A stretch of 28,296 nt of DNA from Paulinella micropora. Lineage: Eukaryota > Cercozoa > Imbricatea > Euglyphida. Shown here one piece after another: positions 7,899 to 15,894 of this stretch. Location: contig BJOX01000354.1 of NCBI GenBank assembly GCA_009731375.1, positions 366,902-395,197 of the forward strand. The letters run 5' to 3'. The notes under the pieces are model-generated. The model had not been told where the DNA came from. It saw nothing but the letters and a program-made list of their open reading frames with translations, and did no database searches. The position numbers were made by a program, and so were the translations under genes. Position 1 is the first letter of the stretch; every line of letters begins with the position of its first letter.

Positions 7899-8261
7899 AC
7901 AAACGGAACAAATGCGAGAGGAATATTCATGTGGGACGTTGGAGATTCAAACTGGGGAATATATATGGGTCAATCTGGGGCGGGTAGGTCGTTGAGTGGG
8001 GGAACAGCACCCGCAGGATATGGATTTAGTAGTTATTCTGTAAGATTTAGAGTTGTTAATGATTCCACTAATGGATTTATATGGGAAAATAATGCGAATA
8101 ATGCGATAATGTCGTTGAGAGGAAGCGATGGTCAGTTATGGGTATCGGCTAGTCCTATCGTGACTTCAGACAGACGAAAAAAAGAAGACATAAAGGAATG
8201 TTTAGGCTTAGATTTTATCAACAAGTTAAATCCAGTCTGTTATCGTATGATTGATGATTAA
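7899..8261 (+). pseudogene. Fibre continuation: distal module and first half of S74 chaperone domain
   Basis: This stretch is in the same frame as the main fibre ORF and is separated from it only by the TAA at 7896-7898. It holds a second copy of the MWDxxxxxWGIYM ... FIWEN module also found upstream (about residues 445-530 of the main part). It then starts an intramolecular chaperone domain of the peptidase S74 type: TSDRRKKEDIKECLGLDF and INKLNPVCYR. In known S74 proteins the Ser before DRR is the self-cleavage residue. A second in-frame TAA (8259-8261) splits the domain. If translated alone, the first ATG is at 7929. Confidence 0.8.
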
Positions 8262-8585
8262 AAAAAATGTAGGACTGGTTTGATAGCACAGGAATTAGAA
8301 GACATATTGACAGAAATGGATATGTTAGATTTTGGCGGATTTGTAAAAGAAACAATTATGGTTCCATGCGAGAAGCAAAAAGCGGAATGTGAATTGAAAG
8401 GAAAAAGTATTAATCCAGAAGATGTAAAATGTGTTGATAGTGGCGATGTCAGTTATGGTATTGGCTATGCTGAGTTTATCGCGCCATTAATTAAGGCGGT
8501 TCAACAATTATCAGAAAAAATAAATAATATAACTAATGATATAGCTGACTTAAAAAAACAATTAGCAGAAAACAATGCCCCCTAG
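8262..8585 (+). pseudogene. Fibre continuation: second half of S74 chaperone domain
   Basis: The frame continues after the TAA at 8259-8261 with TGLIAQELEDIL, the conserved second block of S74 domains, then a section with Cys residues, then GYAEFIAPLIKAVQQL and a coiled-coil C-terminus (about the last 30 residues), which is the usual trimerising end. There is no ATG near its start. It cannot function alone and is best read as the end of the fibre gene, broken by stop codons or read through. Its own stop overlaps the next gene's start by 11 bases. Confidence 0.8.
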
Positions 8586-8919
8586 ATTACACCCACCGCC
8601 ACCTATTATTGATATGGCGGATGGCGAACTCACACCCGAGTTGAAGAACCGTGTGCTTGATGTCCAAATTAAGCAGGAAGAAAAAAAAATTGACCACGAA
8701 TACGAGGACAGCTGGGATTGCTGTTTGACTAAGCGAAAAACTGACAGCCGACTTATTAAATACTTATTTCAAATGGGTATCATTATCGCCATCATCACCC
8801 TTTGTATCGTGAGGCTGTCTGACCCGAATGTCAGTTGTGAAACTGGAAACATTTATGTCGGGCTTATAAGTTTATTAATAGGGATTGTGCTTCCTAGCCC
8901 ATCTTCTAGCAAAAAGTAA
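8575..8919 (+). CDS. Small membrane protein
   Basis: The 114-residue protein has a proline-rich N-terminus (LHPPPPIID), a charged central part with EDSWDCCLTKRK, and two hydrophobic segments (about residues 65-82, MGIIIAIITLCIV; and about 92-107, IYVGLISLLIGIVL). It is predicted to cross a membrane twice. The start overlaps the end of the fibre reading frame by 11 bases, so the two are likely co-transcribed. I do not recognise the family. A virion-membrane, fibre-anchoring or entry-related role is possible but unsupported. Confidence 0.75.
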   Translation: MPPRLHPPPPIIDMADGELTPELKNRVLDVQIKQEEKKIDHEYEDSWDCCLTKRKTDSRLIKYLFQMGIIIAIITLCIVRLSDPNVSCETGNIYVGLISLLIGIVLPSPSSSKK

Positions 8920-8920
8920 T

Positions 8921-9643
8921 TTAAAGACCAAAGGCGGATAAACCGACCATATTGTCGTAGTGGATTTGACTTATTCTATGTTTCTGTATGCTGTCATTCC
9001 TAATACGTCTTCCACATTCACATTCAATTGTTGCGGAAGCACGGGTTCTATTTTTTTCAAGAAGAATTTCTTTATTTTTCTCATAATATTCTTTCTGTTT
9101 TAGGGTAATATATTCTTTATTATCTTCTCTCCAAATCTTGTTCACAAATTTAAAATGTTCCTTATTTTCTTCTCTATACTCTTTTTTCTTTTTAGACACA
9201 TATTCTTTGTTTCGTTCATTCCATTCTTTGTTCAATTGAGCTATTTTGTTTTTGTTTTGTTCTCTATATTGTTTTGTTCTTTCAGCTACCCACACTTTAT
9301 TGTCTTCTACATACTCCTGCTTGGTCCTGCCAGAAAGTATTTTATTAACACAGTTGCTATTTCTAATCCATTCACCCTCCTTGCGAAGTAATTGATTAAC
9401 ATTATCGCACGGATAGTCTTCTAGCAACTCAATGTAAGCATCACCAAGTTTTAATATTTCGAAGCTTGAATATAGCCCTTTTCCTTTCACTTTGGTTCCC
9501 GATAGATGCTCTTTATAATTTTGTCTATGTCTTCCCATTCGTTGAGCTAATGTTTGAGTTGTTGCACCAACATAAATTAAATCAGTCTTGTATGACCTAA
9601 TCGCATAAATTTTACCTTTCTTACAATCTCCAACCCGTGGCAT
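8921..9643 (-). CDS. GIY-YIG endonuclease with C-terminal zinc-binding motif
   Basis: The 240-residue protein begins with a GIY-YIG-type fold: GKIYAIRS, then LIYVGATTQTLAQRMGRHR, with the metal-binding Glu probably in LLRKEGEWIR (about residues 86-95). The middle (about 105-200) is a charged helical stretch built on degenerate repeats of the YREENKE kind. The end, CECGRRIRNDSIQKHRISQIH, has Cys-x-Cys and two spaced His residues that could bind zinc. Such GIY-YIG proteins with C-terminal fingers are common in large and mid-sized eukaryotic DNA viruses, either as homing endonucleases or in DNA processing. Here it lies between two oppositely oriented blocks and may be a mobile passenger. Confidence 0.88.
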   Translation of the reverse strand: MPRVGDCKKGKIYAIRSYKTDLIYVGATTQTLAQRMGRHRQNYKEHLSGTKVKGKGLYSSFEILKLGDAYIELLEDYPCDNVNQLLRKEGEWIRNSNCVNKILSGRTKQEYVEDNKVWVAERTKQYREQNKNKIAQLNKEWNERNKEYVSKKKKEYREENKEHFKFVNKIWREDNKEYITLKQKEYYEKNKEILLEKNRTRASATIECECGRRIRNDSIQKHRISQIHYDNMVGLSAFGL

Positions 9644-9680
9644 ATTGTCTATCCTTTGTTATTATTATGTATCATTATCT

Positions 9681-9932
9681 TTAAATAGAATTACATTCAT
9701 ATATATGTGTCATATACCATCTATTATCACCCACACACATTAAGGGCAGTGCCTCATCAAAACTACGACACATATTATTTCCGTTATTTATAAAAACACA
9801 CTTAAAACCAGTTTCTACCCCTTGCTTTATACAATAAGCACACGACTCGTTCTTTTTTTCCGAGTATCGTGAGTAAAAATCACAAGCAGTCCGACCTAAC
9901 ACAGAGCACACAAATAATAATATTAATAACAT
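9681..9932 (-). CDS. Small secreted cysteine-rich protein
   Basis: The 83-residue product starts with a signal-peptide-like stretch (MLLILLFVCSVLGRTA), followed by seven cysteines outside the leader, including CAYCIKQG. Disulfide-bonded secretion or luminal location is likely. The cysteine spacing resembles small extracellular modules such as PSI domains, but the match is too short to claim. It precedes the GIY-YIG gene on the same strand by 37 bases. The function is unknown; a secreted host-interaction factor is conceivable. Confidence 0.6.
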   Translation of the reverse strand: MLLILLFVCSVLGRTACDFYSRYSEKKNESCAYCIKQGVETGFKCVFINNGNNMCRSFDEALPLMCVGDNRWYMTHIYECNSI

Positions 9933-9989
9933 AATATATTATACAACATATAGAACCTTTTTAAAAAAAAGCTTCACCAAAAATAGAGG
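9933..9989. promoter_or_regulatory. Divergent promoter region
   Basis: The short gap between divergent genes holds AATATATTATAC and then CATATAGAACCTTTTTAAAAA. The latter nearly repeats in front of the MCP gene (14264-14282), suggesting a shared late-type promoter element. Confidence 0.55.
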
Positions 9990-10352
9990 ATGACTGATTT
10001 CAAATACCAAAAGATTATTTTTCTGAGTAATGATTTTGTTGGCGGTAGCAAGACATTTGACAAAAACATTCAAATGAACTTTACACCAACAAGAATGAAT
10101 GTTAAGTTTATCCACTATATGAATGATGTATCGGAAACGAAAACGAAAATCCTTTATATGGACCGTATTGGAATTATTGGCACATTCTCAGACAGCACCA
10201 CCGCAAAAATTTCAAATCTCAGCTACAATTTAGGTATTATTAATTGGACCGACGGGCAGTATTCGTTTAGGGTATTGAAAACAGACAGCGGTAATATTGA
10301 GACCGACCAACTAGCTGGAAGAATTGTTATTTGTTTAGAATTTCTTGGCTGA
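9990..10352 (+). CDS. Unknown small protein at the head of the capsid block
   Basis: The 120-residue protein has alternating hydrophobic and polar residues suggesting beta strands, and no Cys, signal or membrane segment. The segment INWTDGQYSFRVL and the ending IVICLEFLG fit a small jelly-roll or beta-sandwich. It opens the plus-strand morphogenesis block, 15 bases before the packaging ATPase, so a minor virion protein is the most economical guess. I do not recognise the family. Confidence 0.7.
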   Translation: MTDFKYQKIIFLSNDFVGGSKTFDKNIQMNFTPTRMNVKFIHYMNDVSETKTKILYMDRIGIIGTFSDSTTAKISNLSYNLGIINWTDGQYSFRVLKTDSGNIETDQLAGRIVICLEFLG

Positions 10353-10367
10353 TAAAAATATAGAGTG

Positions 10368-11189
10368 ATGGAGAAAATCAATAATGTAAAGGTGAAACCA
10401 GTCAAGCAAAACGGAGATGGAGACAAGTTGGCAAAAGGACATAAGCTATTTGATGAACCGTATGCCAATATTTTTCTTCTCGCTCGTAAGAAGAGCGGTA
10501 AGACAACGGCACTGTTTGAAATCCTGAAACGAACGACCGACAAAAAAACGAGGATTGTTATTATTGCCAGCACGATACATAAGGACCACATCTACAAAGA
10601 AATGGTGAAGCACTTCAAAAAGAAGGGAAACCCAATGGCGATATATACATATTTGAAAACGGATGGGTATAGTGTGATTGATTACGAGTTAGACAAGCTC
10701 AATAAGCCAGACGAGGAGCAAGAAGGCGAAATCATTCAAGACCACCAAGAAGAACCGAAGCCCAAGTTTTTATACTTTGGAAAAGAGGAAAAGAAGAAGC
10801 AGGAGGGAGGCGAAAAGGTGGAGAGACCGAGCAAATACATCACACCAGAAGTTGTTTTCGTGTTGGATGATTTGGGTAGCGGATTAAGGGATAAGTCAGT
10901 TAGCGACCTGTTAAAGAAAAACCGCCACTACAAGTCAAAGGTGATTATGAGCTCTCAGTATCTTAATGACCTACGACCTGAGGCAATTAAACAGCTGGAC
11001 TACCTCCTTATTTTTCCTGGGCAGAGTGTTGATAAAATTGAACTCGTGTATAAACATTTGGACCTTGGATATGACCTTGAATACTTCATTGAAAAATATC
11101 ACGAGGCGACCAAAGAACGATTTAACTTTTTGTATGTGGATGCTGTATCGGACGAACTGAGGCAGAATTTTAATAAAAGGTTTTTGTAA
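10368..11189 (+). CDS. DNA-packaging ATPase (FtsK-HerA / A32 type)
   Basis: The 273-residue ATPase shows a Walker A-like LLARKKSGKTTAL (about residues 37-49) and a Walker B VFVLDDLG (about 163-170), followed by KVIMSSQYLNDL, where a sensor-type polar residue is expected. This arrangement is typical of the genome-packaging ATPases of Polintons, virophages and nucleocytoviruses. An acidic, lysine-rich insert of about 50 residues sits between the two motifs. The usual GxxxxGKT is altered at the first Gly (Ala here), as seen in some members of the family. I take the ATG at 10368 rather than the in-frame GTG just before it. It lies upstream of protease, penton and MCP, the normal order. Confidence 0.9.
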   Translation: MEKINNVKVKPVKQNGDGDKLAKGHKLFDEPYANIFLLARKKSGKTTALFEILKRTTDKKTRIVIIASTIHKDHIYKEMVKHFKKKGNPMAIYTYLKTDGYSVIDYELDKLNKPDEEQEGEIIQDHQEEPKPKFLYFGKEEKKKQEGGEKVERPSKYITPEVVFVLDDLGSGLRDKSVSDLLKKNRHYKSKVIMSSQYLNDLRPEAIKQLDYLLIFPGQSVDKIELVYKHLDLGYDLEYFIEKYHEATKERFNFLYVDAVSDELRQNFNKRFL

Positions 11190-11226
11190 TTTTATAAATA
11201 TTTATTTTTTTCAGAACTATATATAG
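11190..11226 (+). promoter_or_regulatory. Promoter-like gap, T-rich then TATATATAG
   Basis: A poly-T stretch and CAGAACTATATATAG directly touch the ATG at 11227, leaving almost no leader. The same T-run plus TATA arrangement precedes most plus-strand genes of the block. Confidence 0.55.
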
Positions 11227-11538
11227 ATGCCAACATCACCAGTGATTATTTCACAACCAGCAGGATACAATATCGGATACAATCCTTCACCAGTCAAAAT
11301 GCCACAAGCAGGAGGAAGAAAGAAGGGAAAAAAGAAACAAACAGGAGGCAAAGTAAACTGGAAGAAAGTCGGACAAGCCATATTGGATGCTAATAGGTTT
11401 ATCAAGAAGAACCAATTGATTTCAAAGGGTGCTACTTTTCTGAGCGATGTCGGAGTGCCTTATGCGGACCGTGTAGCGAGGGCTGCGGCGAAGCAAGGAT
11501 ACGGCAAACAACGAGGAGGAGCCGTTAAATTTCGGTAG
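11227..11538 (+). CDS. Small basic virion-type protein
   Basis: The 103-residue protein is strongly basic. A Pro/Gly-rich start is followed by GGRKKGKKKQTGGK and a helical section (about residues 42-90) with VGQAILDANRFIKKNQLISKG and ADRVARAAAKQGYG. It lies between the packaging ATPase and the protease, where adenoviruses and Polinton-like viruses often carry small basic core or cement proteins. The di-glycine sites after lysine- or glutamine-rich stretches could be protease processing sites, but that is inference. DNA condensation or capsid cement is the likely role. Confidence 0.7.
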   Translation: MPTSPVIISQPAGYNIGYNPSPVKMPQAGGRKKGKKKQTGGKVNWKKVGQAILDANRFIKKNQLISKGATFLSDVGVPYADRVARAAAKQGYGKQRGGAVKFR

Positions 11539-11582
11539 GCGAATGTAAAATCTTATATTAATTTTTTTTCTAACAATATACA

Positions 11583-13358
11583 ATGGTTGTAAAGAAACCG
11601 AGGAAGAAACAACGACCCCCCAGAATATACAGAACCAAAGATGGCCGACCATATATTAAAGTGAAAGGCAAACGAGCATATCTCAACTTTGGCGAGAAAA
11701 CGAATGACCTTTCAACACTTCAAATCGTTAAACTTTTTTTGAAATATATGAACAAACCCAAACGGCGGGGTAAAGCTCGCGAGAAAGTAATTAAGTCCGA
11801 ATTCAACCGCCTTGAACACGAGAACCGCAATCAGGTAAATAATCAGCTAGATAAACTCAAACTTGAAAAGTATGACCGCCTACACGAGCTAGAAAAGAAA
11901 GACAAAGAAGCAAAAGAACAACAAAAGAAAATAGAAGAGCGAGAAGCAGAAACGAAAAGAAATGAACTCGCACTCATACAGACCGAAACAGCACAAGCTC
12001 AAAGATTGGCTAATATTGATGGAGAAATGAAAAGACAAAATGCGATTAACGATGCTTTGGTTGAAAGAGCAAGAGTATTGAATGAAGTAAAAGGTGAATT
12101 AAAAAGAAGTGAAAGAAAACAAAGGGAAAGAAAAGGAAGACAGTATGTTTTGTCCGAAGAAGAAGCCATAGCATTTGCTGAGGAGATTAAGAGAAGGGAA
12201 GATGAAGCAAAACAACGACAAGACGATTTAAGACAGCAAGCAATTGAAGCAGACCAGAAAGCGGAGGAATCCGACAGAAAAGCATTTATAGCAAATCTGG
12301 AAAGAGCTCAAACACTATTTGCTAGTGGTGGCAAGAAAAGACAGATTAGTGTCAATAGTTTAGCAAAAAAACTAGGGTGGAAAACGAGGGGAAGCAAACA
12401 CGGAAACAAAGATGTTGAAGGCAGAACGGCCAAAGGCTATATCCAAGAAATCATAGCTGTTAGACAGGGTGAACTTAACATAACCCCGGATATGACACTT
12501 GAAGAATTGGAAAATGCTTTAATAGGTCTAACAGCACAGGGCGGAACTGGTGCGAAAAAATTGGAAGATATCATTAAAAAAATATTAACCAAGATGATGA
12601 TAAAAAAGCATTTGAAACGAAGTGAATGGAAGACCAAATCAAAGAAAAAAGAATTAGTAAATACTCTAATAAACAAAATGTATGCCGACCCCAACACATA
12701 TAAATCACTTTCAAATGAATTCCAGATACAACAACCACAACAACCACCCACAGTAGAGCAACAACCAGCCACACCCGAGGAACCACCACCAAACACCGAA
12801 CCACCCACAGAAGAGCAACCGCCAACAGAAGAGCAACAAAAGCTACCCGTTAACTTAGCGGGGGAAGGTAGAGGGCTAATGACGGATGAAATAGACAACA
12901 TTATGAAAAAGCACGATTGGTATTTGGGAACAGTAGCCAGCGACGAAATAAACAAATTGAATCCAGAAAAAAGAAAGAAGTATGGATTTATAATGAACTT
13001 GGATAAGTCTAACCAACCAGGCTCACATTGGATTGCTGTTTGGATTGACCTAATTAAAGATGACTCTATTGAAATCTACGACCCGCTCGCCATCTATAAG
13101 CCGACTGAGCTATTTCTACACCAAATGAAACAGCTTATTGAAAAGAGTAAGCCGAGCACTTACCTGCTTATGAAGGTTAATCAGGTTAAAAACCAAAGTG
13201 ATACAACGGATACTTGCGGATGGCATAGTATTAGGTTTTTGTTAGAGCGGGCGAAAGGGAACCGCTTTAAATTTGCCAGCGGTTGGACGGACTTAAAAGA
13301 AAAAGAGGCGGATGAGTTGAAAGTCCAAAACGGCTACGGCTTTGACACATTCATTTGA
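11583..13358 (+). CDS. Ulp1/adenain-like cysteine protease with long coiled-coil N-terminal extension
   Basis: The 591-residue protein has three zones. Residues about 1-60 are basic with a TKDGRPYIKVKGKRAYL motif. Residues about 65-250 form a long charged coiled coil, followed by helical segments to about 400 and a Pro/Gln/Glu-rich linker. The last 160 residues form a C48-type protease with H482 (GSHWIAVW), D500 (IYDPLA), Q538 and C545 (DTCGWHS). Adenain-like proteases mature capsid proteins in adenoviruses, Polintons and virophages. The extension makes this protein much larger than a single-domain adenain (about 200 residues), so it may also be structural, with the protease released or tethered in the virion. 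It starts just behind ACAATATACA. Confidence 0.9.
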   Translation: MVVKKPRKKQRPPRIYRTKDGRPYIKVKGKRAYLNFGEKTNDLSTLQIVKLFLKYMNKPKRRGKAREKVIKSEFNRLEHENRNQVNNQLDKLKLEKYDRLHELEKKDKEAKEQQKKIEEREAETKRNELALIQTETAQAQRLANIDGEMKRQNAINDALVERARVLNEVKGELKRSERKQRERKGRQYVLSEEEAIAFAEEIKRREDEAKQRQDDLRQQAIEADQKAEESDRKAFIANLERAQTLFASGGKKRQISVNSLAKKLGWKTRGSKHGNKDVEGRTAKGYIQEIIAVRQGELNITPDMTLEELENALIGLTAQGGTGAKKLEDIIKKILTKMMIKKHLKRSEWKTKSKKKELVNTLINKMYADPNTYKSLSNEFQIQQPQQPPTVEQQPATPEEPPPNTEPPTEEQPPTEEQQKLPVNLAGEGRGLMTDEIDNIMKKHDWYLGTVASDEINKLNPEKRKKYGFIMNLDKSNQPGSHWIAVWIDLIKDDSIEIYDPLAIYKPTELFLHQMKQLIEKSKPSTYLLMKVNQVKNQSDTTDTCGWHSIRFLLERAKGNRFKFASGWTDLKEKEADELKVQNGYGFDTFI

Positions 13359-13409
13359 AGCAATTAAAACAAAAAAATATTTTCTAATATATATCCAAAA
13401 TTAGAGGTG
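13359..13409 (+). promoter_or_regulatory. Promoter-like gap before the penton gene
   Basis: TTTTCTAATATATATCC is followed by a purine-rich TTAGAGGTG that abuts the ATG. The T-run, CTAATATA box and short leader recur at 11539-11582 and 17149-17191. Confidence 0.55.
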
Positions 13410-14222
13410 ATGGAATACCGTGGTGGGCGAAGCTCTAACATTTACTATGTCAACAGTAAAAATAGGATAAACGGCACGGACAGTGATTTTACACACTCCA
13501 TTGATATGAAAGGGTTAGACAATCCAACACACTGTAAAATTTTACATATCTATGTGCCGAAATCATATTACTCTGTGGCAAGTCCTTACAACACTTTTAT
13601 TCTGAGTGAAGATGGCAACGAGGCTGTCATTACGATACCCGAGGGCAACTACACAATGAATAACCTGAAAAATAAGCTGGCCGAGGTGCTAACCGCAGAA
13701 AGCCCCAATGACTACACATACACAATAACAAGCAACAACACAAACACCGACCCCGAAGACGGCAAGCTGTTATTTACAGTAGCGAACAACGGAGGAATTC
13801 AACCGAGGTTTGTATTTGACGACGAAACTCGTATTCACGAAATTATGGGGTTTGAGCGGTCCTCTACTTATTTCTTTGCTAATAATACCATTAGGTCGCC
13901 AAATGTCATAATCTTGACGGGTGAAAAAACATTGTATCTACAAAGCGACCTCGTTGGGGAAGGTGATAATCACGTATTACAGGAAATATACACGGCGAAC
14001 GAAATCCCATTCGGTTCGGTCATTTACGACGGCTCGGGCAGTGAATACGGAAAACGGCTATCTACGAGTTCAAGCAATGTGTATCGGTTTTACTTGACTG
14101 ACGAAAACGACCAAGCCATTAATCTCAACGGTTTGGGTATTGTAATGACTTTGTTGATTTACCGTGAGACGAATTACTTTAATTTATTTACATCGTTTTT
14201 CAATTTGCTAAAATCTAGGTAG
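13410..14222 (+). CDS. Penton-like minor capsid protein
   Basis: The 270-residue protein has the N-terminal pattern IYYVNSKNRINGTDSDFTHSI, in which 'SxNRxxGTxSDF' is typical of penton / minor capsid proteins of Polinton-like viruses and relatives. It continues with IPEGNYTMNNLKNKL, another recurrent feature, and a beta-rich C-terminal half consistent with a single jelly roll. It lies directly upstream of the MCP gene, as in Polintons and virophages, and would form the capsid vertices. The ATG at 13410 is preferred over the GTG just before it. The last residues (NYFNLFTSFFNLLKSR) look like a short amphipathic helix. Confidence 0.8.
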   Translation: MEYRGGRSSNIYYVNSKNRINGTDSDFTHSIDMKGLDNPTHCKILHIYVPKSYYSVASPYNTFILSEDGNEAVITIPEGNYTMNNLKNKLAEVLTAESPNDYTYTITSNNTNTDPEDGKLLFTVANNGGIQPRFVFDDETRIHEIMGFERSSTYFFANNTIRSPNVIILTGEKTLYLQSDLVGEGDNHVLQEIYTANEIPFGSVIYDGSGSEYGKRLSTSSSNVYRFYLTDENDQAINLNGLGIVMTLLIYRETNYFNLFTSFFNLLKSR

Positions 14223-14332
14223 GGCAATTAATTTTAGAATTATTTATTTTTTTCTCAGATTAATATAGGAACCTTTTAAAAATCGTTTTTGAGTTCGTAA
14301 GTGGTTTTTGAAAAAAAGCACTTACACACAAA
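14223..14332 (+). promoter_or_regulatory. MCP upstream region with promoter and hairpin
   Basis: The gap holds a T-run, then ATTAATATAGGAACC (about 14259-14273) followed by TTTTAAAAA, which matches the element before the 9990 gene. A hairpin follows: GTAAGTG (14297-14303) pairs with CACTTAC (14319-14325), with T/A pairing extending the stem. It ends 7 bases before the ATG. This is the longest leader in the capsid block. Confidence 0.55.
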
Positions 14333-15826
14333 ATGCCTACACAACACGGAGGCGAACTAGACTTTTCTAAAACTGACTACATCAGTGCTTCTTATCGTTT
14401 GAATAAGCTTGCCCCTCGTGAGGGTTCTGGAACCTTTGAGGTTACCACTGCTGGTGGACAAGAACGAAGCTTTGACCTTATTAGCCGACCTTTTAATCTC
14501 GCTCGGTCTTATTTGAGTTTTACTTATACTATGAGAGCGGCTGGTGCCAACACTTATTCTAGAATTTTTATGGACTGCCTTTCGCAAATTAGCCAGATTC
14601 AACTTCAAACCCGCAGTGGTGTTTATCTGTGCGATGTTAACAACCTTAGAACTGTGACTAAGATGTTGTGGAAACCAGAAATGAGCTTGAAGGATTTTCT
14701 TGACCTTCCTAACCACGGTGATGCTAGTGGTTATGGCTGTATGCTCCAAAAGTGTAATGCTAACGGCTTGATTAACATTAGTGCCGTTGAAGCAACTAGA
14801 ACAGCCTTTCGTGCGGCGGTTGATGGTAATAACGATGTTGCTGCCGCAACTCAGGGTCTATTGAGAGAGCCCGTGATTGCTGCTCGTCGTCACGATGATG
14901 CTGCTTTGACGACTGGCGTTGGAGCTTTGTCCGCCGTAAATGTTAATTACAATGAGGCGAAGTATCTTGTTGGAAGTGGAGCGAATGCCGTTTTGGCCAT
15001 TAATGTTAAAATTCCTTTGGGTATGATTCTCAATACTATTTTCGCACTTGATAAGACTATTATGTTTCCAGAGATTTTGACTATGCGAATTGTGTGGAGT
15101 GCCACTGATAGAACAGGTTATACGGTGACGAATGGTGCTGCTACTGCTATTAGCTCGGCAAATGTTGGTAGTGCTAATATGGCTGTGTCCGCTGATGTCA
15201 CCAATCTTGCCTTGTTTCTTGCGGTTGAAACGAACCCTGATGTCATTCAATCAATCCAGCAGAAGATTGCCAGCCCCGAAGGTATGAGCTTCAATATTGA
15301 TTATCCCTATGTTTATAAGAATACNNNNNNNNNNAAAAATACCACACCCGCAAGCACAACCCAAAATATTATTATGAGATTTGACCGCGGGCACGGTCGC
15401 CGTTTGAAGAAGATTTATCACTCTGTTTTTAACAATGAAGAAAAAAAGAACACAGCTTATGACCACGATAACCGTGCCGCCGCTAAGGTCGTCAATTTTT
15501 ACACTACTCTTGATGGTGCCCGTCAGCAAGATTTCAATATTGATGCTGCGAGCGAAGAAGACTATATGTATCTGAAACCAAAGATTGAGGGTTCGGCCTT
15601 GTTGAATAATGATATATATAAATATAACTGGTTCTGGGTTGATACTTGGGATAATACCCGTCCGCTATATAGCAAGGACCAAAATGAAATCAGTGGTTTA
15701 AGCCTTGATACTGAGCGACGATGGGAATTTATTGCGACCACCGCGAATGCCGCCTTCAACCACTACACCGTGGCAATGACTCAGAGGGAGGTTCAGGTTA
15801 AGGCGAATATGATTACTATTAGTTAG
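14333..15826 (+). CDS. Major capsid protein (double jelly-roll type)
   Basis: The 497-residue protein is called MCP from its size, beta-rich composition, lack of Cys clusters or enzymatic motifs, and its place directly after the penton gene in an ATPase-protease-penton-MCP order. The start GGELDFSKTDYISASYR and the segment RPFNLARSYLSFTY resemble the opening strands of Polinton-like MCPs, and the ending AFNHYTVAMTQREVQVKA looks like a closing jelly-roll strand. The codon pattern (many GCT, GGT, CTT) is richer in T-ending codons than in neighbouring genes, as expected for a highly expressed gene. A 10-N gap (15325-15334) sits within it; the frame is the same on both sides, but the true gap length is unknown. 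Confidence 0.8.
   Translation: MPTQHGGELDFSKTDYISASYRLNKLAPREGSGTFEVTTAGGQERSFDLISRPFNLARSYLSFTYTMRAAGANTYSRIFMDCLSQISQIQLQTRSGVYLCDVNNLRTVTKMLWKPEMSLKDFLDLPNHGDASGYGCMLQKCNANGLINISAVEATRTAFRAAVDGNNDVAAATQGLLREPVIAARRHDDAALTTGVGALSAVNVNYNEAKYLVGSGANAVLAINVKIPLGMILNTIFALDKTIMFPEILTMRIVWSATDRTGYTVTNGAATAISSANVGSANMAVSADVTNLALFLAVETNPDVIQSIQQKIASPEGMSFNIDYPYVYKNXXXXKNTTPASTTQNIIMRFDRGHGRRLKKIYHSVFNNEEKKNTAYDHDNRAAAKVVNFYTTLDGARQQDFNIDAASEEDYMYLKPKIEGSALLNNDIYKYNWFWVDTWDNTRPLYSKDQNEISGLSLDTERRWEFIATTANAAFNHYTVAMTQREVQVKANMITIS
15325..15334. other. Assembly gap (10 N) inside the MCP gene
   Basis: Ten Ns lie between AAGAATAC and AAAAATACC. The similar flanks suggest a short local duplication or an A-rich stretch that broke assembly. 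Both gaps in the window are exactly 10 N, so the size is a placeholder. Confidence 0.95.
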
Positions 15827-15894
15827 CAGGTTTTTGAGAATGTAATTACAATTAATTTTGATAGATTATTTATTTTTTTAATAATATAGGAACA
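15827..15894 (+). promoter_or_regulatory. Promoter-like gap after the MCP gene
   Basis: A TTATTTTTTTAATAATATAGGAACA string ends at the ATG (15895). The AATATAGGAAC core is shared with the MCP upstream region. Confidence 0.55.

Noticed and set aside
7896-8261. Alternative genetic code in which TAA is a sense codon
   Set aside because: TAA also ends other intact genes of the element at sensible places (for example 11187-11189, 17146-17148 and 17792-17794), so recoding of all TAA codons is not supported.
12437-12955. Minus-strand open frame opposite the protease linker
   Set aside because: Gly/Ser/Val-rich antisense of the Pro/Gln/Glu-rich linker; the sense strand carries clear catalytic motifs.
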